Shown here piece after piece: positions 1-15,072 of a stretch of DNA of 64,000 nt (its first letter is position 1; every line of letters begins with the position of its first letter). The notes under the pieces are model-generated. The model had not been told where the DNA came from and searched no databases. It saw only the letters and a list, made by a program, of their open reading frames with translations. The stretch lies in assembly GCA_033807695.1 (NCBI GenBank), contig CM066301.1, forward strand, positions 1,798,001-1,862,000. The letters are read 5' to 3'. Source of the DNA: Daedaleopsis sinensis. Its lineage: Eukaryota > Basidiomycota > Agaricomycetes > Polyporales > Polyporaceae. The position numbers and the translations under genes are program-made.

Positions 1-53
1 AAATCCATGATACTACTGTTGCCTCTATCGAGTACTGATCAAGCTTTTGTCAG

Positions 54-750
54 GATCACCTTACCCTCCTGAACGGTGCGCACGAATTCATCATCGCTGA
101 TATTCCTAGTGATGCTCACAGCATAGCATACTACCAGCGTACAATGCTTTCACCCGTTATGGCCGCTCGTCCTCGTGGTGCAAGGCGCATGCTTTGTCGT
201 TCCGTGCCATGTCCCGCGCCGTCTCTATACGGTCCCAGCTGAAGAAGTACATGCAACGGTTCGGATTGCCTCTCGAAAGTTGCGAAGGGGACGGGAAACG
301 ATTGCGCAAGTGCTTGGTCTCAGGCTACTGGCGCAATGTCGCTCGCTGGACTGCAGATGGGACCTATCGAGCCGTTAGGGGTGATACTGTAAGTGATGTT
401 GAGTGAGTCCGTCGACTTGGCAAATGTTGATATGGTTGCAGGTGTTGCATGTCCATCCCCATTCGGTCTTGTTCACTCGGAAGCCTCGTTCTGGATGGGT
501 GATATATCACGAGATGGAGGAGACGAAGAAGACCCAGTGCGTGATATCTCTGTTTCTGCTCCATGTTTACGAAGGACGCTGACTGCTATGTTCACGCAGA
601 ATCCGCATACTAACGGAAATCGAACCGGATTGGTGAGTTGCTATCCTCTCTGTGACATCAGAACTCGTAGCTGATGGATCGATTAGGCTACTCGAACATG
701 GTCACAAATATCACGACAAGCGTTCGGGAGTCAGTGTAGCGTCTCAGTGA
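54..750 (+). CDS. DEAH-box RNA helicase, C-terminal part (DHX35-like), 5' truncated by window
   Basis: This is the 3' end of a DEAH-box ATP-dependent RNA helicase gene. Five exons can be joined in frame: 54-75, 138-388, 442-536, 600-632 and 687-750, stop at 748-750. The encoded segment includes DHLTLLNAYNAF, WCKAHALSFRAM, SIRSQLKKYMQRFGLP, LRKCLVSGYWRNVAR and VLHVHPHSVLFTRKP. These belong to the helicase-associated and OB-fold region at the C-terminus of DHX35/PRP43-type proteins, which act in pre-mRNA splicing. The motor domains lie left of the window. DHX35 is my best guess within the family from the LVSGYWRNVAR and HVHPHSVLF segments; another DEAH spliceosomal helicase is possible. Bases 1-53 are the end of an intron with acceptor TTTTGTCAG. 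Confidence 0.8.
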
Positions 751-1012
751 CCGTGATCGATGCGTCGTGGACGCGGTTGGCCGTCGATTTCATCATCTTG
801 AACTGCAACAGGAAGATATGACATGAGCGGAGTTACGGAGTGCAACATAGTCAGGTTCCATTGAACGTGTTCAGAAATCCTTGCAATCGTTCATCCAGGC
901 CTTGCACAATGCTGCTATCAAAGTGTTCTATGTATTATTGCACATTCTTCTTGAGCATCTATCATCGTCTTGTACAGGTTTGTTACACTTTTCTACTCTT
1001 CTTGCGGGATCT

Positions 1013-3016
1013 CTAGTCGCTCTTCGCAAGCAGGGAGCGTCCTGACATCTCTGTAGGATCATTGTCAGCAATCTGCGCACGCTGGTAGACTACGTAGGCA
1101 CTCACCCTCAGGCTTCGGCAGTCCCTGCAACGAGTGTGAAGTTCGTGAGCTAACAGTAAAGAATGCACAACGGTGGTACTGACCAAGATATCGAGAACAG
1201 TAGGAGCAACATCGCAGAGCGCACCCTCCTCGTCGTCACCCTCCTTCTTGTCGGTCGAGAACGTGAGTTTCTTGGGGTCTCCGGTCATGATGAAGGGAAC
1301 CGCGTTCGTGGTGTGTGCCGTATGGGGGGCCCCCGTCTCAGGGTTGATCATCTGCTCCGCGTTCCCATGGTCGGCGGTGATGAGTAGGATGTAGCCCGCC
1401 TCCTGGCACGCCTTGTATACGATGCCCACGGCCTCGTCGGTGTGCGTGATGGCCTCGACAGCAGCCTCGAACACGCCCGTGTGGCCGACCATGTCTGGGG
1501 GGGCGAAGTTGCACATCACAAACTCGTGCGTGTCGGCCTTGACGATTTCCGCGACCTTCTCTGCCACTCCACGGACGCTCATCTTCGGTTGCTTGTCGTA
1601 GGTTGCAACCTTGGGTGAGGGGATCATATGCCGTTCCTCGTGCTCAAACTGCTTCTCGACACCTCCATTGAAGAAGAATGTAACGTGCGCGTACTTCTCG
1701 GTCTCTGCGAGAATATTAGCGGGGAGGTGTAGCGGAGGATCCGCTAGGAAACTGACCAGCAACGTGGGCTTGCTTGACGCCCTGTTGGGCAAGCCACTCT
1801 GCAAGAACGTTGGTCATTGCCTGCGGAGGGAAAGCAACCTTGAACGGGAACTCTGCGTTGTAGCGCGACATCGTGGTGATGTGCTGCTAACAGTCAGCCT
1901 GTGATCGGAAATAGGTGGAAATAAGGCGGCATACAATATCCTTGGGGACATCCACCTCCATAGGTTTGTCAGGAAGACCGAAGACGGACACGATCTCACG
2001 CATACGATCAGACCGATAGTTGAAGAAGAACAGCGTGTCCCCATCTGAATCGCCATCAGTGCATGTGAGATGAGTGCGCAGTCTGTGGACTTACCCTTGA
2101 TTCTACCGGCGTCACCATTCACGATGAGAGGCTTGAGGAACTCGTCGGTCTCATCCTTCTTGTAACGCTCCTCAATTGCCTTGACGGGATCATCAACCTT
2201 GTCACCCTCGCCCTTGACAAGGCCGTCGATTGCGATCTTGATACGTTCCCAGCGTTTGTCGCGGTCCATGGCATAGTAGCGGCCGACGACAGTAGCCACC
2301 TCGCCGACCTTTTCTTTCTCAATGAAAGCAAGGAGGTCTTTGAGGTAGCCTGCAGCAGAACGGGGAGCGGTGTCGCGACCATCGCCAAAGAAGTGGATGT
2401 AGACGTCCTTGAGGCCGACTTCCTTGGCGGTCTCGAGGAGGGCATAGAGGTGGTTGATGTGAGAGTGGACACCACCGTCTGATACCTGTAGATTGGTATG
2501 AAGGGGGACTATGTAGAGACGACCGGTGCGGTACTTACGAGACCGAGGAGGTGGAGACGGCCGTTGCCGTCCTTTGCCCTATTGAAGCTCTCGAGGATGT
2601 TCTCGTTCTTGTGGAATTGCCTCTTCTTAATGGATACGTCTATCCGGACGATGTCCTGCCACACAATGCGACCCGCGCCGATGTTGAGGTGGCTGATCGG
2701 AGGGCATGAGTTGCGGATGGAAATGCGTTTTCGCGCACACACAGACCGTACACTCACCCCACCTCCGAGTTTCCCATGAGGCCCTCGCTGAGGCCGACGG
2801 CAATACCGTGTGCATTGAGAGTGCGGTAGCTGTGGTCCTTAGCGATCGTGTCCATGTTGGTCGTGTCTCCGGCGTCGATGGCGTCGCCCTTCATGCCCTT
2901 CTCCGGGGCGATGCCCCAGCCATCGTGCACGCTGCGAAGGAGCGGGTGAGCGGTGCAAGCAACGGTGCAGAAGAGACGACATACATTAAGCAGACTTTGT
3001 TCTTGACCTCGACCAT
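1013..3016 (-). CDS. gpmI: 2,3-bisphosphoglycerate-independent phosphoglycerate mutase
   Basis: Cofactor-independent phosphoglycerate mutase, which interconverts 3- and 2-phosphoglycerate in glycolysis with two metal ions and a phosphoserine intermediate. The start at 3016 gives MVEVKNKVCL, an intron (2984 to about 2934), then IVHDGWGIAPEKG. The sequence continues with GLMGNSEVGHLNIGAGR, which contains the nucleophilic serine, then GLVSDGGVHSH, HFFGDGRDTAP, FFFNYRSDRMREI, FVMCNFAPPDMVGHTG, ITADHGNAEQM and HTTNAVPF. Two small 3' exons give the typical ending GLPKPEEMSGRSLLA before the stop at 1013-1015. All metal-binding Asp/His motifs of the alkaline-phosphatase-like and transferase domains are visible. 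It is divergent from MIC19, with 162 bp between start codons. Confidence 0.95.
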
Positions 3017-3178
3017 GTTGTGGGAGTGGAATGGGGAACGAGAGACGGTGGACGCGGGTTTTGGTAGATCTGTGTGGATCGAGATCGGACGGGGACCATG
3101 ATCTCATCTCGGGAGACGCCGCGGCCAGCTCTCCCTCCTCCGAGTCCGCTCTCGCCTCCGTCTCAGCCTTCGCTCGTC

Positions 3179-3883
3179 ATGGGTGCATCTCAGTCTTCGC
3201 CTCAGCAGGACGAGAAGGTCTTCACTCCAGACACATCTCTGCATGTATGTCCCATTCCTCTCCACCTTTGCATCTCTCTCATCCTCGTCAGTTCTCGGAA
3301 GATGTCGTCAACCAGCTCGTCGACCACCAAGCCTCTCCCGAAATCCCCCGCGAACGCCAGCTCACCATAGATGCACACATACGCTCCAGGATCGATTCCG
3401 AGCTCTCTCGTCTACACAATGAGGAGGAGCGCGTCCGCGAGGAAATCGAACGCGCCTTGGAGAAGGAGAACCTTGACCGCGAACGCGGCATGGCTGGTGA
3501 AGAGGCTGCGTCCGACGAGGCTGGTCCTGCGGGCTCCGTCAAGAGCAGTGCTGCTCTCATGGGTGACCTCGAGGAGCTCCGTCAAAAGGTCGACAAGTAC
3601 CACGCTCGCCAGAATTCGGAAGAACTTGCCACCGTACGCGCAAAGGGCGAGGAGGTGGTCTTATGCTACAAGTCTGTGTCTTCCCGTTCATCGTTTCCAT
3701 TTCCTATTTTGACTGTGAAAAGATCACATCCATCGACTACTTTGGACTGTTGGAAAGCCGTCGAGGAATTCAAAGCCTCGGTTGCGCAGGTAGAACAGGT
3801 CCGTCCATCTGTCTCTGCTCGTCTCCAGTCATCCCCCCATAACTCAACCCCCTACACAGCGATATGTCAGCTCGCTACGGTAG
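3179..3883 (+). CDS. MIC19: MICOS complex subunit MIC19 (CHCH/DUF1690 family)
   Basis: Predicted MIC19, a peripheral inner-membrane subunit of the mitochondrial contact site and cristae organising system. The protein starts MGASQSSPQQDEKVF, an N-myristoylation-type start as in the family. It continues with FSEDVVNQLVDH, a long charged helix (RSRIDSELSRLHNEEERVREEIERA, shown here as a description of the coiled-coil stretch near residues 45-75) and a C-terminal CHCH-like pair. The pair appears once the intron starting GTCTGT is removed: ...EEVVLCYKSHPSTTLDCW, a CX10C spacing known for fungal MIC19. Introns are 3245-3291, one of about 55 bp after CYK, and a last one before a final exon reading RYVSSLR. 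The stop is 3881-3883. Confidence 0.85.
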
Positions 3884-4057
3884 TAATAGACCTCCAATAG
3901 ACCAGGGATACATTTCGTGCTATTATCGTCTGCGTATAGTCCAGTACACTAATTTCTGCTACAAGTAATCGTTCGTCGTGAGCCCTCGGTGTAGGTGAGT
4001 ACGCGTCACTAGTTCATCATTTGTCCGTGATAGTCCGTCCCCAATCGTGAAAACCGT

Positions 4058-5181
4058 CTAGTCCGTGCGAGATAACCGCCTTTCCAGCTCGTCTTCCCCA
4101 CTATACGCAAAGCCGACGGACTCCCAAGGCTGGTCGTCGAACTGCGAGTACACGGAGCCGGTGCTGTACTCTGACAATCGGTTGCCGGAAGCCGTTGACG
4201 TGCGGTTTCGGTTCCAGGGCAAGTAAGTCGCGAGCAGCGACCTCCGATTACTGTCGTTGGTCAACGCCAGCAGAAGACTCGAAGGCACCCCTGTCTGTCG
4301 CTCCTCGATCGCACTCTGGGTCGAGTACGCAGAGCCAGAACTCAGTGTCGATGCCTGGTGCATGAGACGATGCTGAGTGTACGAGGATTCCGCGGGCACG
4401 AGAGTTGGCAGCGGCCTCCGCTCTCGTTGGGGGCTCCTGCAAGGTACCGGCGGGGGTGGGAGAGGGGGCACGCCAGCCTCGGATTTGCCCCGTGCATGCT
4501 CGAGCTGCGCAGAAGGCGTAGGTGGTCGCGGAATAGGGGGCCGCGCGACCTTCTCCGCATCTGTGAGTGTGTCAGATACGTCATGTGTCGCACCGTCGCA
4601 GCTGAACGCACCTCTCGCCCCCTTCTTCGTCTCAGTGGTCCCCCGCAGCGTCGACTGGCTTGAGGCAGGCCCGCCGGACGCGAACTTCACCTTCCGCGAC
4701 TGTTCGCTGCCCCGTGTCGAGAATGGCGGCCGGGTTTGCGACGCAGAACGCGCCAGGCTCGAGGCATTCTTCCGTGTGTTCTCCCTGACCTCCAGATACG
4801 CCAACTGTTTAAGGTGAGCGGCTACGGCCGACCGTCCTAAGGAACAACCGGGCAACGTACCACCTCCTTGCGGTTTTTTGCCTGCTTCCGCTTTATGCAC
4901 TTGCCCCACCAGGTCCAACCGATGACGGCCGCGAGAGCAATCACGACACCGGCTGCAGTGCCGCTTGCAATGGCTGCTATAGGCACGCCCGAGGAATGCG
5001 GCGTAATGACCGCCCCGACCGTAGGCAAACTTTCTTCGCCACCGGTGGTAATTGTGGTCGTGAGGAACGTAGGGCTCGGCGTGACGTCGACCGTAATGAC
5101 CGTAGTCGGTCTTTCAGACGACGAGCGGGAGGCCTTCGTCCCGTCGGTGGAGGCGGAGGTAGAGGTAGGGGCGGGGGCCAT
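4058..5181 (-). CDS. Single-pass membrane protein with Ser/Thr-rich ectodomain and proline-rich cytoplasmic tail
   Basis: Two exons joined at an intron of about 48 bp (donor GTACGT near 4860, acceptor AAACAG near 4813). The first encodes a Ser/Thr-rich segment (MAPAPTSTSASTDGTKASR...) followed by one hydrophobic helix, IAAIASGTAAGVVIALAAVI, then a basic stop-transfer run (KCIKRKQAKNRKE). The second encodes a low-complexity tail of about 250 residues, rich in Pro, Ser and Arg, with a polyproline stretch PPLPPPPVP. This layout is common in fungal plasma-membrane or wall-sensor-like proteins (MID2/WSC style), but no cysteine-rich domain or signal peptide is visible, so function is not assigned. 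Start 5181 is the first ATG after an in-frame stop; an unseen 5' exon with a signal peptide is possible. Confidence 0.65.
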
Positions 5182-5566
5182 GGGGAGGGGGAGGGTCGGG
5201 GCGATGGGGGACTGAACGAAGCCCGGGGTGGAGAGCCGGAAGCCAATTCCAATGGCCTCGTGGGGGATGGATGATATAGATTATCTCGAGTAAGTCTTGT
5301 CAGACAAGGTAAAACACGGCACGCCTCGTGTCCGGGGCCTGTCTGCGTCTCGCCCGCGCTATTCTCACAGTGCGCTGTGCGGCGAAATCAAGAAGACACT
5401 AGCAAGACATAGAAAGGATAGACAAAGGTACCGCCAGGTACACTGCCCCCAGTGCGGAAGAAATTCTCCATCGTTGGTGTACATGGAAGTAGTTGCACAT
5501 GGCATCAGATACAGCGACGAGAAACTAGGCTAGAGCCTGCTAGAGCACTACACAAACCATCCCGCC

Positions 5567-8553
<2,987 letters not shown>

Positions 8554-8576
8554 TACGCGGGCTGTAGAGAGAATAG

Positions 8577-10656
8577 ATGCAGAGGAGCCAGAAGGAGGTG
8601 GTGGTCAAAGACAACGACACAGTCGCCGCGCTGCTGGGTAATAGGCGCCTGGAGCGCCAACGCGTCAGACTCAGACGCCATGCGACTGGGGTCTCTCCAT
8701 AACCACCTCGAAGAGTAGTTCCTCATGCGTGGACTAGGCGACAACATCGCCGACACACAGCATCTAAGGAACAGTATGGTAGACGGAGAAGTGACTATGG
8801 ACCTCGTTCTATTTCGCCATAGTACGCTAACTCTGGTCTCTAGATTCCTGACGCCATATCAGCTGAGCATGACATGGCCATGCGCCTGGAGAAACTGAGG
8901 GTACGCGAGGCATTGGATGCGCGGGATGTTGCCGTTGGTCGTCTTGCCGAAGCGTGTGTATCCGTGCGCGAGAAAACGGAAGCCCTCAACATGCAGCGAG
9001 AAGAAACAGCGCGGCTTCAAAAGCAGCTGGATATCTTTCAGACTCAAAAGGAGAACATTGGAGCTGGGCAGATTCACAGCTTCAATCCGGATACTCATCC
9101 TCACAACGTCTCAGATGGCACCAAATCTGTATCGGACCAGTTCACGTCGCTGATGCTGGCCGACGGGCATAGCGAGTTCCCAGACGATATCGGAGACCCT
9201 CGTCAGGTATGGGGAATTCATATGGTTTGCCTACATTTACGCGATGCTTATTCGATAGGACGTCAAGCTTGCTCCCGGGATGGACCTGGGTGCCAGCCGA
9301 GTACTGAAAATGATGCACGAACCCAACTCGAACCTGGCCGTCCTCAGAGATCTATCCAACGTCACTTCCGATCTGTCCGTAGCCTCTCCGAGCCCCTTTG
9401 GTTCGCTGGCTTCTCCACTTATCGACGCGCCTGATTCTCCTTGGGGCTTTCTCTCGGTTGAACATCAGGTACTTCATCTCCGGATGAGTATGTCTTACAT
9501 CCACATTCAGACTTAAGTACCTACAGGCCACATTACCAAGCGTGAGCACCTCAGAGCAGATCGACGCTCGATATGCAATCCTCGCATCCCTACCTCTTCC
9601 TTGCGACATACCGGAAGACTCCCTAACACCGATCCTTATACCTCCTCCCTACACTCTTCACGACTTCATAGCCACTACTTCCGGTGTAAGTCATCACGTT
9701 GACTCAAGCTCACTACCTTTCCACCAATGTTCATTTTCCATTCATATATAGCTATTACGGACCCAGTAAGTGCCTTCCCGTGTTTTTCTTGACAAAATCA
9801 CGCATATCTACAGGCTTGGAAATTACCGCGTTTTCCAACAATCTACCACGACCTGGTGCCCCGAGCGAGAGGAACACGGGTACTGCCTCACTCCTGTGTT
9901 CAAGTGCAGCACCAATCCGCGGGTCACAACAGCTCACAGGTGGTTCGCAGCCGACATATCCGCCAGGCTTGACACGCCCACTGGTAAGGAAGTGTCTATT
10001 TTGCACCATGACAGCATACTATAAGACGGCTCTAGAATGCTTCTACAACAAGGACGGGAAGTGGTACTACGCAGGCGTCTACAAGTCGTTCCGTCTCGAA
10101 GACTTGTGTATCAACGAGTGGGAGTGCCTTTCCACTGAGGTGCGTCTAAACGCTCTTATCGACGGCCCAGACATCACAGTGTTCCATACATACCCCACAG
10201 ACCTCTCAAGCCCTGATCAAGGAGACTCTCTCGTCCCGCAAGAACACTTCTCCGCAAAACATCTACGAAGCCAGCCAGCTGTACTCCGCCGGCGCGCTCA
10301 AGGTCGCCTGTATAGGCCTCCAATGCATTGGGTTCAACAACACGCTCTACCGCAGCCTTCTCGAGCACGCTGCGCTCTGCACGCAGACGGGCAAGTGGCG
10401 CGTCTCCTCGGGCGGTTTCAACGTCAACGTCAGTACTCCTGGTCTGGGGCTTGGTTCTGGTGCGAGTTGGCTTCCGGCAAATGGACCTGGCAGCCCTGTG
10501 GTATCTCACGGATCGCAAACAAGCAGCGTAGGCGTCATAGGTCGACCCACTGGACCCGGACTTCTGCAAATTCCAGCCTCCCCTGTCATGATCCTGCAGC
10601 GCGGCGTTCAAGACTACTTGGCAATGCCTGGTGGCGGATTTTCTGGTGCAGCTTGA
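8577..10656 (+). CDS. DUF6697-type protein with N-terminal coiled coil
   Basis: A basidiomycete-type protein of unknown biochemical function. From 8844 the exons encode a coiled coil (AMRLEKLRVREALDARDV) and a linker. The conserved C-terminal region is assembled across introns: a microexon of about 14 nt reading YYGP, then LGNYRVFQQSTTTWCPERE, DGKWYYAGVYKSFRLEDL, INEWECLSTE, TSQALIKETL and GALKVACIGLQCIGFN. I associate the WYYAGVYKSFRLEDL/STE-SQALIKE signature with the fungal DUF6697 domain from memory. A low-complexity Gly/Ser tail ends at 10656. The 5' end is unresolved: an ATG at 8577 starts MQRSQKEVVVKDND, but I could not find a fully convincing splice to the exon at 8844; an in-frame ATG exists at 8874. 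It is not an enzyme I can recognise. Confidence 0.7.
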
Positions 10657-10941
10657 CGGTGACTAATGGCACTTGGTGAACGATTCTTAGACGTCTGCTG
10701 TCCTCGTTGGCGTATATTTTTCCTTGTAATTGTGTCTCGTCTCCTGCCTATGCGATTGTCAGAATGTTAATACTGGAAGTGTACTCATTACGGGCAGTGA
10801 ACCGGTTCGCGACCAGCAATCCGTCAACCATGATTGCCTATCATAACCTGCATGAATCGAATGAGAGGGTCCGATTAGGATGGCATTGAATGTCTAGTAT
10901 AGGCCGTGCTCGATAGATTAACAAGGAGGGTTAGTGCACGG

Positions 10942-11798
10942 TCACGCCGCGGAAGGGGATGATCCTTCGGAGCTGCCTGATGACTCTAATGGATATGATG
11001 GTGGAGGCGGCGGTCTCTTCGTGAGGTCTATGCGGGGCAGTGGTAGTGGCGCACCCTCAAATTCCGCCCATCCGCCTCTCAGCCCGATCTCCACAACGCG
11101 CTGCAGTATTCGCGACATCTCATCATGCCTGCCCACCACGTATCAGAACAGGAGACACTGTCAGAGACCTGGGCCGGTGACATACGACAGACGCAACACG
11201 TACCGCAGTGATTCCTCCGACATGCGCTCCTCCCACTGCGCGACAAGTGCATTCACCCGCCTGTCCAGGCCGTCTATCTTTGCTTCGAGGTCATCGAGCT
11301 TATCGTTCACCGCGTCCCGCCGCTTCGTCGTGTTCCGAGACGACCGCCACGTCTCCCCGATGATGAGCCCCGCGGCGACCGTGAACAGGAACCCTTCGGC
11401 GAGCGCATTCGCGCCGTTCTCGATCGCCCTGTATATCCTCGCGGTCGGTCGCTACCAGCACTGCGACACACTACACGACGCACTTCGTTTCTGATAACGG
11501 CCGAACGTGCTTCGCAGGCTCCCCGAGAAGGTTGGTCCGCATCTTCACCTCGGTCTGGTACATGCGCTGCGCGAGGCCTATGCAGAACGAACGGAACCGG
11601 TCGTGTCTGCGACATTGGCGGCATCCGGGTTCAGAACCTGTGGGCGCACACAGTCACTGTGCACTCACTGCTTCACCTGGACCTTAATTTGGTTGCTGAG
11701 AGGTTTCGCTAGCGTCTTGCACCGTTGAGAAAGAAGCGCATGGGTAGTGTCGCTGGACTCACTCGAATGACAAGCGACGCGATCTTCGCGGAGGCCAT
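10942..11798 (-). CDS. OPA3: OPA3-like mitochondrial protein
   Basis: OPA3 family, a small mitochondrial membrane-associated protein linked in animals to optic atrophy and 3-methylglutaconic aciduria. Five exons join exactly in frame to 205 residues: 11763-11798, 11669-11715, 11484-11606, 11204-11428 and 10942-11128. The protein begins MASAKIASLVIRTLAKPLS, continues through CIGLAQRMYQTEVKMR and LGEPAKHVRPLSETKAIENG, then ANALAEGFLFTVAAGLII, the conserved hydrophobic core. A C-terminal coiled coil (KLDDLEAKIDGLDRRVNAL) and a Pro-rich end follow. It shares a 256 bp bidirectional promoter with NOC4. Exon 1 and part of intron 1 are repeated at 20.3 and 30.85 kb; this is the only copy attached to the rest of the gene. 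Confidence 0.9.
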
Positions 11799-14240
11799 GA
11801 TGAGAAGAAGGCCTGAGCAGTGAGGGGTGAAAGCTTGGTCAAAGCGTAAATACTAGCGGACGGTGCGGCGCAAGGCCTCGTCAGTGAACGCGACTTCGGC
11901 ATTACGGGCCGGGAGCATCCACCGCTCCACGTGACTCGATCAAAATATTGTCGCGGACTCGCACTCGCGACTTGTCCAGACTCCAAACTCCATCCGCATA
12001 GGCTGGTTTCTTACAAGCTCTTACACCGCGAAACTTCCCGACAAGTTGCTGATTATGCCGCCATCATTGCCCTCCAAGAAGCGCAAAACGCGCGAGGTGG
12101 ACGACACCGCTCACGCAATCCAGGACCTCGAAAAACAACTCACGACCGCCATCTCAAAAGGTTCTTCGCTGAACCCGCTCGCCGACCTTCTCGATATTGC
12201 CCTGGACGTCTCCTCACCTACGCAGTTCTCCAAAGCCATCTATGCGCTGTACCGAGTCTTTGTGACCATCATCTCGAACGGGCAGCTCTCCGGCCCCGAC
12301 CGTACAGAAGACGCGAAGGCCGTCCGCGCATGGCTCCTCGAGAGGCTGCACGCCTTCGTGGACCTGTTGGCGAGCTTGCTTAAGGACGAGGAGGCGTCGT
12401 TGAAGGTGCGCCCAGCCTCACTCCTGCACCGTCTCGCTCTCACTCCCGTGAATACAGAGATCCGCGCTCGACATTCTCTTCTCCCTGCAAAAGCATCTCT
12501 CGTCCTCGCTCACCCGGATCGGAGACAGCAAGCAACTCCCACAGTTCCACGTATCGCACTTCCGCAAGATAGTATCTGCACTACTACTCTGTCCTCCTTC
12601 ACAGCGCGGGAACGGCACCAAAAAGAGAAAGACCGATCCAGAGTCTGGCGCAGACCGCACCTTGGATGCGGACGTCCGGGATCACTTCGTCACCACCTGG
12701 TTCAGTGTGAACGACGACATACGGTGGTTCTTTCTCCGGGATGCTGCGTATGCAACAGTTCGTTGGCAATGCCCGTTATTCCATGTCGCTGACCGTTCTT
12801 TGACAGCATACTCATCTCCAAGCATCCGCACGCCGAGGCGCCTCAGTTGCCCGGCAACCTCCTCTCCATCCTCGAACGTCTCACCACGTTCCCCACCAAT
12901 GCGGCAGAGCTCAACAGCTGGTGGGTCGAGGAGCTCGGGACGAAGCCTGCGCCGTCGAAGAAGTCCAAGGCCGACGACGATCAGGACGAGGATGACGACG
13001 CAGGGAACGATCCGGCGGACGCCGCCGAGGACGACTGGCGCAAGTTCTTCGACGACCCGCCCGCGAAGACCGCGGCCGAGGGCAAGAAGGCACCCGCGGG
13101 CCGCGTGCACACGCTGACCGTCCACCAGTCCCTGCACTCGCTCGCAGCGCACCGGGCGGTGTTCACCCGCGCATGGCTAACGCTGCTGCCGCGGCTGTCG
13201 CAGGGCTCGGCCGAGTCCACGAAGGGGCACTCGCTCCGGGTCCTGAACGTCCTCCACCGCGGGGTGATCCCGCACCTCACGCGCCCCATCCTGATCATGG
13301 ACTGGATAAGCGCATCCGTCGACCACGGTGCGTGCCCGCGGGCTCTATCTGACAGGCGTGCCCGGGCTGAGCGTCCCTGCAGGCGGCACGGTCGGGCTTC
13401 TCGCGCTGAACGCGCTGTTCACGCTCATGAAGGAGTACAACCTGTGCGTACACGCCCCGCGCGCGGCCACACATGCTCACAGCGCTGCAGCGACTACCCG
13501 TCGTTCTACACGCGGCTCTACAGCTTCCTGGACAGGGACGTGCTCCATCTGAAGCACCGCGCGCGGTTCTTCCGCCTCACGGAGCTCTTCCTCGGGTCGA
13601 CGTAAGTGGAGTGCGCTCTCACGGGGCCCCGCGGCGACTGACGGTACTTACGCGCACTTCGCACTTGGCACTGCCCAGCCACCTCCCGGCGAACCTGGTC
13701 GCGTCGTTCGTCAAACGGCTATCAAGGCTCTCGCTGAGCGCGCCCCCGGCGGCGGTCGTGATGCTCATCCCGTTCACGTACAACATGCTCCGCCGGCATC
13801 CTGCGCTCCTGGCGATGATCCACCGTGCGGACGAGGTCGCCGGAGCCGAGTGTGGTATGTGCGATCCGCCGCCCCCCCTTCCCTGCGTTTGGGTTTGGGT
13901 TCGATGCCGATGGGGCGCTGGCGCTGACGATGACTGTGGCGGCTGGCAGATGGGTTCGATGCGGCGGAGGAGAACCCGACGCTGACGAACGCGCTCGAGA
14001 GCTCGCTGTGGGAGCTGTACAGTCACCGGCAGCACTACCACGCGTCGGTGTCGTCGCTCGCGAAGATCTTCGAGGAGGCGTTCACGCGGCCGAGCTACGC
14101 GATGGAGGACTTTCTGGACCACACGTACGGGACGGTGCGTGCTGCCTGCTGTGTGTCGGGGAGGAGCGTATATCAGGCGGACGGCAGCTGTTCGACACGG
14201 AGGTGAAACGGAAGATCCGAAAGGAGCCGGCGACTGCTCT
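11731..14240. repeat. Direct repeat copy 1: OPA3 exon 1 - promoter - NOC4 block
   Basis: First of three copies of a block of about 2.5 kb that recurs at about 20.27-22.753 kb and 30.81-33.397 kb. The left limit falls inside OPA3 intron 1: the three copies share the run ending TGTCGCTGGACTCACTCG, and copies 1 and 3 remain alignable a few bases further left. The right limit is inside the last exon of NOC4, after GACTGCTCT, where copies 1 and 2 continue ACGGTGGGTG and copy 3 continues GGAGCTCAGT. Differences among copies are scattered substitutions and small indels, mostly in introns and promoter. Confidence 0.9.
11928..11956. promoter_or_regulatory. Conserved element in OPA3/NOC4 bidirectional promoter
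   Basis: A 28-29 bp run beginning CCACGTGACTCGATCAAAAT is identical in all three copies (11928, 20478, 31069), although the surrounding promoter differs by substitutions and indels of up to tens of bases. It contains a CACGTG E-box. It lies roughly mid-way between the divergent OPA3 and NOC4 start codons, so a role in driving both is likely but inferred. Confidence 0.5.
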
Positions 14241-14457
14241 ACGGTGGGTGCCGGCGTGGCGGGGGCAACCTCGCGTGTACATAGTGCATGCAATATATCT
14301 TATTTCCGTGAAGAGTCGGCTGCTGTGCTGGATCTCGTCTGCTCCCCTTGGCGGACGAATCGGCAGCCAGAGATGTCCCGGATCGATCTCTTGCCTTAGG
14401 GCACTGGGAGGGGGATATAGAAAACTAGGACACTGGGAGGGGGATATAGAGAACTAG
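12055..14457 (+). CDS. NOC4: Nucleolar complex protein NOC4, copy 1, with exchanged C-terminus
   Basis: NOC4 forms a complex with NOP14 and is needed for 40S subunit maturation and export. The protein starts MPPSLPSKKRKTREVDD with a basic nuclear signal. It continues with LLDIALDVSSPTQFSKAIYA, RSALDILFSLQKHLSSSLTR, DADVRDHFVTTWFSVNDD, an acidic KADDDQDEDDDAGND insert, and the CBF/Mak21 domain (LRVLNVLHRGVIPHL, GGTVGLLALNALFTLMKEYN, YPSFYTRLYSFLDRDVL, HRARFFRLTELFLGS). The last exon runs LFDTEVKRKIRKEPATAL and then leaves the sequence of copy 3, reading about 70 unrelated residues into spacer and minisatellite before the stop at 14455-14457. All core exons are open, so it may still make a NOC4 protein with a foreign tail. 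Confidence 0.85.
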
Positions 14458-14522
14458 GACACTGGGAGGGGGATATAGAGAACTAGGGCACTCGGAGGGG
14501 GATATAGAGAACTAGGACACTC
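14393..14522 (+). repeat. Minisatellite, about 30 bp x 4
   Basis: Four near-identical units containing CACTGGGAGGGGGATATAGA followed by GAACTAGGA. In NOC4 copy 1 the first part is read as the end of the altered C-terminal tail (LGHWEGDIEN). The same array with four units is at 22914-23035 in spacer 2. Confidence 0.9.
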
Positions 14523-14749
14523 TCCAGGAGCATATTTGGATCTACTCAACTCTTCGCAGGTGTTCATACACGCAGATACACCCCTCTGACTCGTCCATCT
14601 CTGACACTGTCCTACATGTACACCAGAGTATGTACTTGCCCTGCCAGGAGAAAGCACTGCGCACACATACCATACCCCTCCAAACCTCCAAATCTGCGGT
14701 CCGACATACGGGCGCCTATATGACTCCTCCTACGGTCTACCCATCAGGC

Positions 14750-14880
14750 CTCAGGGCCATCACCGCTAATTAGATGACATTGACGGTGCGGGACTTTCGT
14801 CGGCACACATGATCATCTCCTCCCGCCCGTCACCGCTAATTAGATGTGATTGACGGTGTGGGACGCTCATCGACACGATT
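14750..14880 (+). repeat. Direct repeat of about 75 bp x 2
   Basis: Two units each containing CACCGCTAATTAGATG, then ATTGACGGTG and GGGAC, at about 14759 and 14829. The equivalent pair is in spacer 2 at about 23261-23400. Function unknown. Confidence 0.7.
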
Positions 14881-15072
14881 CACATCGAGCAGTGCAAATA
14901 CGCTGCACATGTGTCGTCGAGGTCCGAGTCTATGCACATCAAGCAGTGCACATTTCAACGGTTGAAGTCGACATGTATTAGCATACTATGGGAGCTACTA
15001 GTACATCGACTACTACACTCTAGCGTGTATTGAGAGCTCACCTTGATGCAGCATTCGACGCTAGCCTCACGG